The notes under the pieces: model-generated
Seen by the model: the letters and a program-made list of their open reading frames with translations, nothing else
What the model was told of the DNA's origin: nothing
Database searches by the model: none
Shown: positions 34,401 to 45,310 of the stretch, piece after piece
Position numbering within the stretch: position 1 is the stretch's first letter
How the letters are laid out: every line of letters starts with the position of its first letter
Source of the DNA: Ptychodera flava
Taxonomy: Eukaryota; Hemichordata; Enteropneusta; Ptychoderidae
NCBI RefSeq assembly: GCF_041260155.1
Contig: NC_091942.1
Location: forward strand, 2,406,001-2,470,000
Direction: 5' to 3'
DNA: 64,000 nucleotides
Position numbers and translations under genes: made by a program

Positions 34401-37400
34401 CCATACACTTCCCTAGCAACTGTCATCTCTTGTATTTATTTTATAGATTTTGAGGATGTTCTGGCAACTGTGTATTTTTTGTTGGACCGAAATCCCGATG
34501 CAAGGTTTCTTTGCACTTACCAAGAGAGGAAGTAAGTAAAACCCATGGTACAATTTTTGTTAGTGTAAGGTACATGACCATGTTGATTTGTATTTTGATC
34601 CAAATTTAAATTGCCTGTGTGTGAATATTGTTGCCATGACGTTCCTTTAAATTTGGCTCAAAGAAAACACGACATAAGATACATACTGTGCGTGTTGATT
34701 TGTTTTGATTTTGATTTTGATTTTGATTTTATATGGCCCCATGGCAGCCATTCCATTTATCAGCTTCTCTATGACTGTGTCTTCAATGATGAATTGTTAT
34801 CTTGTGGGCCTTATTTTGAAGCTAATGGATTAAGCAAAGTTTTCACCATTTTACTTTTGAGAAAATCCCAAATTTAATTTTCCCCATGGAGTTAACACAG
34901 GAATGGCAGCCATTTTGAATTTCAAGTGTCAGGAAATATACTGAGAGTAATTTGTTTCTTTGGTACTGAATTTACACGTTGAATCCTGAGTTTTATTAGT
35001 CCCAACGGACACCGTCCGGGGGGACTTATAGGTTTGGTCATGTCCGTGCGTGCGTCCGTGCGTGCGTGCGTGCGTGCGTATGTGCGTGCGTCCGTCCGTT
35101 CACACAGATATCTCAGAGATGCAAGAAGCGATTTCATTCAAACTTGGTACAAGGATTACTTCATATGTCATACAGATGCACGTCGATTTGTTTTAGGATA
35201 CCATCCAATATGGCCGCCAGGCGGCCATTTTATTACGATTTTTTCATGTACAGAGCCATAACTCAGACATGTTTCAACCAATTTTATTCAAAGTTGGTAC
35301 AAGGACATTGACCAATGTCATAGATATGCACGTTAATTTTTTTTGTGATACGATCCAATATGGCTGCCAGGCGGCCATTTTATTACGATTTTTTCATGTA
35401 CAGAGCCATAACTCAGATATGTTTCAACCAATTTTATTCAAAGTTGGTACAAGGACATTGACCAATGTCATAGATATGCATGTCAATTTGTTTTGTGATA
35501 CGATCCAATATGGCCGCCAGGCGGCCATTTTATTACGATTTTTTCATGTACAGAGCCACAACTCAGACATGTTTCAACCGATTTTATTCAACGTTGGTAC
35601 AAGGACATTGACCAATTTCATAGATTTGCACGTCAATTTGTTTTGTGATACAATCCAATATGGCCGCTAGGCGGCCATTTTATTACGATGTTTTCATATA
35701 CAGAGGCATAACTCTGGCATATCTCAACCGATTTTATTCAAAGTTGGTACAAGGACATTGACCAATGTCATAGATATGCACGTCAATTTGTTTTGTGATA
35801 CGATCCAATATGGCTGTTGTGTGGCCATTTTGTTACAATTTTTTCATATACAGAGGCATAACTCAGGCATATCTCAACCGATTTTATTCAAAGTTGGTAC
35901 AAGGACATTGACCTATGTCATACATATGAACGTCAATTTTTTATGTGATACGATCCAATATGGTCGCTAGGCAGCCATTTTATTACGATGTTTTCATGTA
36001 CAGAGCCATAACTCAGACATATTTCCACCAGTATCATTCAAAGTTGACATTGACCTATTTCATACATATGCTCGTCAATTTGTTTCACGTCATGTAGCAG
36101 TAACATGTCAATTATTGAAGTTTCGTAAGTAGGCTGATATGTCAAGAAATATGTACTGCATCAAATTCATGAAACTTTATACAGATGTTAACCGATGTAA
36201 AGCTCACATTGCTTTAACATTGAAAAAGACATTTATCAGTGTCATTTTAATTAATTTGTAATTGCATAAGTAATGAACTTTCCTAATTAGGGTGATATAG
36301 CCACAAATTAATACAACGTCAAATGTGATGAAACTTGATACAGATGTTGATCTCATAGTGTTGTAAATACTGCATCAAACTTTATGAAATATGGTACCAG
36401 TGATAATCTGTTAAGTGTTAGAATTGTATGCAAAAAGTTTTGCAACATCCTGTTGATTAATTCCTAGTTGACTCATTTTATGAACTTTAGGATGGTGGCC
36501 TACATTGGTTTTATGTTTTCATCACCATGGAACTCATTCTTGGCCATTGAGCGCCATCTGTATCAAAGTATTTTTATCACAGACCTAATTAATGAAGAGG
36601 ACTCTATCCTCTCTGAGGACATGTCATCAAAGTACCCATTATTAACAAGTGGGGACTGTGTCATCAACGATGACTTGTTTTTGCTTACGAAAAGGAATGG
36701 TCAACAGTTCTCTTAACAGGTATGTTTTCAAACAAAATGATGAAAAACAAACACAGTGTGTAAGGTATTGCAAATCAAAAATAGCTATTTTCTGTGTCGT
36801 ATATCAAGAAACATTTGAAAATGAGTATATGTATTTACATTGTTTTATTTCTGTGTTTGCTTGTTTCACCTAGTGGGAAGGTAGGTTTTAGGAAAAGTCA
36901 AGGACAGCCAAACAAACAAATCCTATTAAAAGTGCATTTCATTGATTCAAGTAGATTGTCTGAACATGGTATATAATTTTGGTTTTTTTCATTCTTTAAG
37001 GTGAAGTACTACGAATTACGTCAAAATTAAGTTGTGGTGTCATTTTCTTGAAACTTTGCAAAAATATTCTTGGAAGTTGTGCAAGTGCAAAAATAAAATA
37101 AAAAATGGGGGTCACCATGCTCGTTTCCATGGAAACGGACGTTAAAATGGCGTCGCTAGAAATAAATAAAAATGATATAATTCACTTAAACTAAAGAAAG
37201 CAATTATAAAAAGCTTAGCAAATGAGTTAATTTTAATAAATACCAAGACTTAAGATCCATATCTATCGAATGTATAGTTTTCATGATGTTTGTAAAGAAA
37301 TTTTTATATAAGTATCGATTACAAAATGACAGTATCGAAATTATATCACTACATAATTTTCGAACTTTCTTCCTGTCGCTTTGAATGGTGGCATTTTGAC

Positions 37401-39877
37401 CAAACTTGGCGAATAAAATTCTGACATAATACCATTAAGTTTACTCTTTTAATAAAAGGGTGTCACCACGCTACTTTTTACAATTTCTCTAGATGAATGG
37501 GTAATATGCGCCATGTAAATGGGAGAGAAATGTTAATTTTTCGCTCATATTGAATAAAAACCAGCTTCCTAGGGGGTCAAAATATGACAAGGTTATAGGT
37601 CACATGTATTTCTAAGAGACTGGGTCAAAAAATTAGGTAAAAGCGCAATTTCAACAATGACAGGTGATGTTAAATACATGCTACAAAGTAACCCATTTGC
37701 GACAGGCTGGAGTTAAATCTGCGCAGAAACGTTCTAAAGCGTGTGCGCGTCCCAATTCGTCGCCCTTTACCTTAACTGGCTATTTGTGTGTGGCCCTTCA
37801 GTCATGAGACCAGTAGCTCTAATTTTTGATGACTTTTTTCTCACCACTGTTGTTTTATATGTGAGTCACAAGTTCTTGTCCACACCCAAAATCATGATAC
37901 TGTAAAACACCCTCTATTTAGCTTACCAATACAGCTTCTATACTTGTAAAATGCACTGTTAGTGTTTACATATGAATTCTAGTCCGGACCAGAATTCACT
38001 TACCAACCATAACAGTGCAGTCTATACAAACTGTACAGAGGTCCAGGTGACATGCTCAACATTATGTATCTCAAGATGCGTTGGAGAGTAGAACAAGAAA
38101 CTTCAATTGACATCAAAAACAAAAAGAGTGAAAGAAAATCATCAAAAGGTACAGCTACTGTCCCTTCAAACCATAAAATTAAAAAATCCTTGGAACTGAA
38201 ACGACTCAAAGAGCTTCATCATGTTTCTCAGTATTCACATGTATCTCATGTCAGGTAGTTTGAAATTTTTTCCAATTAAATATTAGCATTGACCCAAGAG
38301 TGAAGGTCTGTGATATAATTTATTATTCCCTACAAAGCTTGGATACTGTAGATGGCCAGCAGTCATGACTATTTGCAACTCTGATGTAATTTTAGAAAAA
38401 TAAAAATAAATTAATGAATGAATAATTGTTTTTGCATATGGTCAGTATTTCTAACTTGTTCACTTATATTCAACAAAATGTTTTTGGCAACATTTGAACC
38501 TGCCATAGTAGGAACTGTAAAACATGTTTTTCATAATTTTCAGACATTTCATAAATATTTTAATACCATCATACGTGACTGTATCTGAGCTAGTGAAGTG
38601 AGGTTTGCTAATGCAGATACCGGCACTAGTTTTCCATTTTGGTGAAATTGCTGTCAAACAACACCACTATATCCTGAGAAATCATCAGTTTGCAGTGTGA
38701 GTCACTTTTCTATACCATTTACCCCTCATTACAAAGTAATGGCCGATGCGATTGCAATACGGAAGGTACCGTCTGGCAGCATGCATTATAGAAATCCATG
38801 GCAATTGAAGAAAAATTATGTTTTTCCGATAACCTCTTTTTACACAAATGGAATTGCTGCATGTAGGTTGTTTGGGAATTTTTAGTTTCCTGCACATCTT
38901 TGACATGCATTCATAGATCAGGCTTTGATCAGTTGCTTCATCACACTGTGATCAGATTGGATTCTGGGAAATTCAGCTATGCACCACTACCTCAACAATT
39001 CTTTCTTTGCTTTTCTGTTCAAATCTATTTTCAACCAAATAAACCATGAATAATATTTTCTGAGTTGTGAAATATAGTTATAGAAATTAGGTTTACATTA
39101 ACCCAATAACAAAAGCAACAACAACAGTAATGATAAAACAAACTGTGATAATGACGACAATAACAACAACAACAACAACAATAATAATAATAATAATAAT
39201 AACAAAAGTAAAACAAAACAGAAAGTACAAATAGAAATTTTGTTTGTATCATTCAAAAAGTTAGATGGGTACAATATTTTACTCCATCAGTTTTTTGTTC
39301 CGAGTCGTGTGCCTCTGTGGATATTTTTACTCTTGCTGTAATTGCCCAACAATCTACAATGTTTATTTTTACACTTTGACATTTGCGTTAGCTGGCAGGT
39401 GAAAATAGTGATAGGCTTGGTTATCACGACTACATAATGTGTGTTTTGTTTTGCATGATCAATGCTGCGTGTGGCTTCTTCAGGTTGTTAATAGGACCAG
39501 AAAACATCCATATTTCAGTCTTTTTATCACAGAATGCATAAGTCATGATGTCATCCATTGTCAGACTCTCAGAGAAGAAAAATAGAAATACAGAAGAAAC
39601 GTAACTCTGTTGTCTGTTGTAAATCTCTTTCAGCTCTGACTGGTCAATAGAATTTCTGCTGAACAAGTGGCAATTACAGTGCCTGCATATCTCACTCCCA
39701 TCATTTGAAGCAGACTCTCAATCCATCGCTCAGTCCAATCTCCCAGGCAACCATACCATATGGATGCTGGAGATGACGACTGAAGAGATGACAAAAAAAG
39801 ATATGCCAGAAAAAAACTATCAGATGATGCTGTTTCTGAAAAGTGCCATGGATTTCTACCGCCCCCAGGTGATGTGA
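28406..39877 (+). CDS. METTL23: Protein arginine methyltransferase METTL23, complete five-exon gene
   Basis: Seven-beta-strand SAM-dependent methyltransferase; the mammalian protein methylates histone H3 Arg17. Coding exons: 28406-28495, 30414-30518, 33043-33280, 34447-34531, 39634-39877; total 762 nt, 253 aa, all GT/AG with matching phases. Landmarks: N-terminal strand ending LEVTIPE; LDPHYGMYIWPCAPVLAQYL in exon 2; SAM-binding motif I LGAGTSLPGVVAAKCGA at residues 66-82; VILSDARQFPRCLENC with the acidic ribose-binding position; LDFIVASDCFYD (motif IV region); FEDVLATVYFLL and TYQERNSDWSIEFLLNKW across the last junction; C-terminal ISLPSFEAD and LPGNHTIWMLEM. The human protein is shorter (190 aa) because its annotated start is at MYVWP. 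Start chosen as the first ATG in a frame that continues the family's N-terminal strand. Confidence 0.95.
28955..29720 (+). mobile_element. Second copy of the hairpin/subrepeat element, METTL23 intron 1
   Basis: Starts with a near-perfect palindrome (CTCACATTTGGTATACC then AATGTGAG), followed by a short-period zone (GTATGTATGTGTGTACATA) and then subrepeats with GCAATTTTTGTCATTTTTGG and TTTGGTCAAAAAA-type blocks. It is the reverse-oriented relative of 14540-15475. No ORF with a recognisable domain. Confidence 0.55.
31340..32085. repeat. 21-bp minisatellite, about 35 copies, METTL23 intron 2
   Basis: Unit AGTTTGCTAGTCCTGCAGTCC with point variants; a longer recurring block containing CTACTAAGCTAGTTCTGCC repeats about every 105-126 bp, a higher-order layer. 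Because 21 is a multiple of three, long frames stay open: minus encodes repeating RTSKLDC heptads (31184-32071, 295 codons) and plus encodes SSLLVLQ repeats. I regard the frames as consequences of the period rather than a gene. Confidence 0.93.
34986..36075 (+). mobile_element. Pearl/HINE-like element: terminal hairpin, GTCC/GTGC tract, six to seven 160-bp core repeats
   Basis: Order: AGTCCCAACGGACACCGTCC plus GGGGGGAC (a stem-loop), then a (GTGC)/(GTCC) tetranucleotide zone at 35041-35100, then tandem cores of about 160 bp beginning ACTCAGACATGTTTCAACC, passing AAAGTTGGTACAAGGACATT, and ending near CAATATGGCCGCCAGGCGGC. Cores decay to the right from about 36000. Bivalve pearl elements and other Helentron-derived HINEs have this layout. 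Predicted frames over the cores are repeat artefacts. It lies in METTL23 intron 4. Confidence 0.65.
36996..37775. mobile_element. 772-bp TTAA-flanked DNA element, METTL23 intron 4
   Basis: TTAA at 36996-36999 and 37772-37775 brackets a sequence whose ends are inverted: GGTGAAGTACTACGAATT at the left matches GGTAAAGGGCGACGAATT read from the right (14 of 18 positions). TTAA target sites are typical of Kolobok and piggyBac. No transposase frame remains. Confidence 0.6.
39108..39206. repeat. AAC/AAT microsatellite, METTL23 intron 4
   Basis: Imperfect AAC then AAT tract, ending in (AAT)8 around 39178-39201. It resembles the tail of a non-LTR element but no body was recognised next to it. Confidence 0.85.
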
Positions 39878-41571
39878 TTGAAATGACTCACATAGATGTC
39901 AGAGACTAAACGTGTACAGCCAGACATGTAATGAGAAGTTTGCCAGGGTGATGCAGAAATCTTAAAGTGTCAGGCTTCATCACTGTAAATCCTGTGTCAT
40001 AATCATTGAATATTGTCATCTCTCTCCCTTTCAATGCATTAAAAGTCTCTTGGGGAATCTGTGCAGTGCCATAACAATTTCTTCATTTGCTTTTCAAAAT
40101 ACCCAGCAACATGTCATGTAGAATAATACATGACGAACGTGAGCACTTTGCAGGACACGAATTCTCTCCACTTTACGCTGATTGACAATTCATGAACGTG
40201 AAAAAAATCGCTTAAGGCTTCAGAATGAGTGAACTTGTACTGGGAATGTCAAACTACTTTCAGTGCAGTCTCACTGTGTGTACATGTACTGTGAATGTCA
40301 AACTACTTTCAGTGGAGTTCTGCTGTGTGTACCATTATGATGCTTTGAAGTGGAGCCACACACTGTGTAGCACAGAATTGGTTTACAATGCTGTAGGTAT
40401 GCAGCCTTTCAGCACTACAACTCTGGGAATATCGAACAAGTTTTAAGCACAGTCATTCTCGGAATGGAGACAATTTTTTTTTCCAATGCTGAATCAATAT
40501 CTCTTTGAAATTTACAAAAACAGCAAATATTGAACAGCCATTGTGAGTATTGCTACACCATCTGTGTGGGAACCGCTGTGAAATGGACTGCGAAACGATT
40601 GCATATTCCTCATTTTGATGCAGAGCAAGTTGGAAGTATTTACATTCAGGTCACACTGAGACATTTACGACTGCTGCGACTAGATGGATACAGCTTTACA
40701 TTTTTTGATGCACAGATGCTAATGCAAAGATTTAACTGCTCATCAAGGTGCATATTTGACATGCTAATAAACAACAGAACAGAGATGACAAATCTTGTTA
40801 GCGATGCCAGGGTAGCGATACCTGTCATCCCATCAGATGGATCTGTGTAGGGATTTCCACACCTCTGCATGTGGTACAGACATCGCCGTCTGCTGAAATA
40901 ATTGGCGCATGCGATGCGGGCAGCCGTACATCAATATTGTAACAACACTAGACATGAAATATGCATCAAGTGAAAAGCTTATTTCAGTCTGTAGCAACAC
41001 GGTCATTAATGTCACCTAGCAAGATCTGTTATGGCTCTCAACATCACAGTACTGGCATATTTTCTGTCACTTTTCATTTGCCAGAAATTATCACAATTTC
41101 ACCGGGACACAGAAAGGCTTTAGTCAGAAATTGTATGTCCTGTAAATTCAGATGATTTCTGAGCGTTATTATTTTGCAGATTGGTAAATTTCAGTATCTG
41201 TAAATTTCAATGTATTATGAAGGCTATCAACGATAAGTGGCCTTTTTAATAGCAGAATATGAAATGATTTTATGAATATTTGAAGCCATGTGATGTTTAC
41301 AGACATTTCTAGAGGGAACATAAAATGCATAATGCATATTAACGATGGAAGGCATTTTTTTTTCTTGTGTGGTGGTTAGACATCCAATCAAGGTTTTCTT
41401 TTTTTGCACACCGTTTTGACAGTCATTTTGCTTCACTGGTCTTTGTGAATTAATGTTACTTTGAAGAGGGACATCATAATTACACACACACAGAGACACA
41501 GATACACAGAGACACAGACATACACAGACACAAGAATCACAAATATATAAAGTTTAATTGTGATGTTACTG
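39878..41571. other. METTL23 3' flank and non-coding stretch
   Basis: Presumed 3' UTR begins here; no canonical AATAAA was seen in the first 300 bases. At 40236-40345 a block (GGGAATGTCAAACTACTTTC, AGTG) is tandemly duplicated with a spacing of about 55 bp. A plus frame at 40530-40850 and a (CACACAGA)-type tract at 41483-41530 carry nothing recognisable. Confidence 0.45.
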
Positions 41572-42241
41572 TCAAACCTGTGTCTAGTGGTCACCAAAGG
41601 GACCAAGAAAAAGTGACCATAAAATTTAGGCGGCCTTTCTATAGAGGGTGGGTGTGGCATTACTTTCAGTTTAATAACTGCACTGTGTGTAACAGTAATA
41701 ACAGTAATAAGGCCAAATAAAAAATATGTGTGTTTCTGGTAACCCAATCTACCATAGAATAACTTGCCTACCCTTGACATTTTTTTTCACATTTTGAAAA
41801 CAAAATTTGGCTAAATTCTCTAAATTTTTACTGTATTTTATGGGTCTCGGCCAACAAAAATAAAAATAAAAAAAAATTTCCACCAACCTAATTTTCAGAG
41901 GCATGTCACCCCTACTTTTTTTATTGGCCTAATCAAATTACATAACGTAAATCTCTTGAACATCATACTAGTAATACATCCATTTAGCTCAAGAACAGTT
42001 GTGATGCAGATATATAAAATTGATCAAAACAGACTTATTTCTTGCTTTCAGTCCAAACATTTTCTGACACAGGTCATTTGGAGTCAGATATGCTGACCAT
42101 TATACACAGATTTGTATCAGAATTTAGAGCAATTACATGTGGGTGCTGATCACATTTAAAGGTTGTTCTGTAGGGGGCCTTTAAGTATCCACCATAGAGA
42201 TGTGACCACTCTGCTAGGGTGACCAGTAAGACAGGTTTAAC
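41572..42241. mobile_element. TIR element of about 670 bp
   Basis: Left end TCAAACCTGTGTCTAGTGGT then CACC; right end, reverse-complemented, TTAAACCTGTCTTACTGGTC then ACC: about 24 bp of inverted similarity with one gap. A second inverted segment (GTGACCA, GGCGGCCTTT / AAAGGCCCCC) lies just inside. The interior is non-coding, so it is a non-autonomous element. Confidence 0.55.
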
Positions 42242-42933
42242 TATATGTCGAAACTTTTGGCGATTACAAAATTATTCCCCAAAATTCATGAGATCTGTTT
42301 CACCGACAGTCTCACACTGTGTATAAGATGATCACATGTGTCCGCTTTCATCATTCAGTGGCAGAGCACTTTCTCAGCTTAAACTGATCCACAACAGACT
42401 CAATAAAAGTTCTGATGCAGGAATATTTTCATATACTGTATATAGTTCAGCACAAGGAAATTTCCTTATATTGTGAAATATTGACTCAAAATGTTCATGA
42501 GTTGGAAAACACACCATTGAGTGGTCAGTGTTCTTCAAATGATTTGTAATTACAAGTGCCTGAAAGCCTTGGCTAAGAAAGTTTCTTCAAATTAGATGTC
42601 AACTTCTAGCTGCACTCTTGTGAACTTTTACAAAATCCTTGATCCTCTAGATAGGGATGTGTGTGTTGCAATTTTGTTCTGAAACTTGAATTGATTGATT
42701 TATTGAGGAAATCATGTCAATCATACCCATGTAGGTATGAAACTCAACTCATAATAGAGATTACACTAAGACTCCCAGATGAGCCAAGATTCGTAAGAAT
42801 CAATTACAAATTTTACTAAACAGTGTGAATATTTTCTGGACTTGGTCTTTGAAATCGTAGAAAGCATTCCACGTAAAAACAGTACATGGAAGGAAACACT
42901 GATTCTCATTGTGGAGTAAAGAGGTAACGGTTT

Positions 42934-43129
42934 TAAAGGTACTGTATACTGTCACCTGTTCCAATTTTGCCACAGTTACCATGGAAAGAGAAGATCTAAC
43001 CAATCAAAGATTTTAAGCGGGTGGCTGCTTTTTAAAAACAGCTCCCTCACATGGGCATTTTGAATACCAAGGAATGCCCCTTTGATCATATATGGGCATA
43101 TTTAGATTATAGGTGACTGTATACCTTTA
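42934..43129. mobile_element. MITE family A, copy 1
   Basis: About 196 bp with ends built on AAAGGTATACAGTCACCT-type inverted repeats. Internal landmarks shared with the copies at 49011 and 50306: TTCCAATTTTGCCACAGTTA, CCATGGAAAGAGAA, ATCTAACCAATCA, TTTTTAAAAACAGC, GGGCATTTTGAATACCAAG. No ORF. Confidence 0.8.
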
Positions 43130-44564
43130 ATAATTGTTTGATAATTGCATAAAATTACTTTACATTTTGATAATGCTTTAGGTTGAAAAAAATAAAGGTC
43201 TCTTATGTTGTACAAGTATAGGACCCTGAGCATAGTAGAACTTGTGAAACAGCATCACTGATTTTAATAATTATGCAACTATTCCAAAGTAGAAGATATA
43301 ATATCTTACACACAGTAGTACCACTTTAGCAAATTAAATTCTATAAACTTGTTCTCTGCTTTGGGAAATTTGTTTGGAAGATCAAAGAAATAAAACTATC
43401 ATTTGTAATCAAGAATGGAAATCAGGGTTTATCGTGCATATCAAGTTGACCAAAGATTAGAATAGCACCCATTCTCTGAATTAACTTTGTACAGAGAGCT
43501 TGATTTTTTAACTGTCAGAGAAAGATAAATCTGAAAACTGAAATATTTTTCGTGGGTTCAGACTTGTTCCATACGCACTGCGGATTGATGAAGGGTAAGA
43601 TTTTTAGAATCCAAATTTCTGTCACCAAGGCGACACCTGTCACCAAGGTGACATCTGTCACCATGGTGATATTAGTCACCAAGGTGAATGGTGGCTTTAA
43701 TTGCACGGCTACAGCCTACAGATATGTAGCGAATATGAAAAGATTTGAATCATATCCAATCTCTGCGGTAAAGTTGTCCCCAAGGCGCTACCTGCGGTTA
43801 GAGTGTAACACAGGTACTAGATTCATGACATTAGCATTCACTTTGCAACGAAGTTCAAAAGGGGTCAGTTCATGTATGAAGCCCTTAATGGAACTTCAAT
43901 TTTATGTATTTAGAGCTAACGCAGGTCAGCTTAATTTGTGTACATTACCATGCCATGAATACGATTTCAAATTCACTCTCCAATTTATTTATAGAATTGA
44001 TGCCTTTGGTGCAAAGCATGGTGACATTTATCGACAAAAATTCCGGCCAGTACTGACCTTCAAAATTTGGCGTATTCAAACTGTTGTCCAATCAGGTCAC
44101 GGGGCTCAGAAAATGGTTGAGTGTTGTTATGGTGTTGTCGTTGTGAGACGGAGTACTTTGAGAAAGTTCAGTTTATAGTTCGTCTTCTCTCGTCAGTGCA
44201 AGGCGTGACGGAGACCACCAGTATTCTTTTAAGCAAATTTATTAGTCACCTACTATCGAGAACAATAGAAATTTGCGTGTGCGAAAAAGTCAGTACGGAA
44301 CGCTCGTTCTGTAACATTTACCGTTTCCAGGGGTCCCCCAACATACCCCATGTGCAGTGCATGCTACTGCGGCATCTGCGCGTTCACGTTTGAAACCGTT
44401 TCAAGAGACCCATTTTGACGATTGCCAGAATGTCTACGTGAAGTGGAAAGTTAGTGCAACAACAGAAGTGCGTTCTTAGCGTTCCATATGAATCGGAAAG
44501 AAAATTGTTTACAATGCACGAAAACAGTGTTAGACCCATATGACAGCCAAGTCACGAATGTAAG
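43130..44564. other. Non-coding stretch with an 18-bp palindromic tandem repeat
   Basis: At 43621-43690 four units with starts 18 bp apart each hold a 12-14 bp palindrome (GTCACCAAGGTGAC or variant). A plus-strand frame across it (43552-44178) yields VTKVTSVTMV-type repeats followed by sequence with no recognisable domain, so I do not call it a gene. Confidence 0.5.
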
Positions 44565-44643
44565 ATGGTGGTCATGATCGAAATACTGATGATGCCCTCG
44601 CCTACGGCTCGGGCATCATCAATATTTCGATCATGACCACCAT
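44565..44643. repeat. 33-bp inverted repeat with 13-nt loop
   Basis: Arms 44565-44597 and 44611-44643 pair over 33 bp with one mismatch; the loop side carries GATGCCCTCG and CTCGGGCATC. A related word (GATAATGCCCTCGCTC) recurs at 44668, suggesting the end of a mobile element. Confidence 0.8.
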
Positions 44644-44697
44644 CCCTTGGGCAGGCAATATATCGTGATAATGCCCTCGCTCTCATGTGTTATTATT

Positions 44698-45310
<613 letters not shown>

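Noticed and set aside
35269..35670. 133-codon frame over the 160-bp cores
   Set aside because: Repeat-derived; the same peptide recurs because the DNA does, and it breaks in later cores.
39430..39666. 78-codon minus frame overlapping the METTL23 last exon
   Set aside because: Antisense to the intron 4/exon 5 junction of METTL23, whose reading frame and splice phase are well supported.
43552..44178. 208-codon plus frame
   Set aside because: Begins in an 18-bp palindromic repeat and has no domain, splice or codon evidence.
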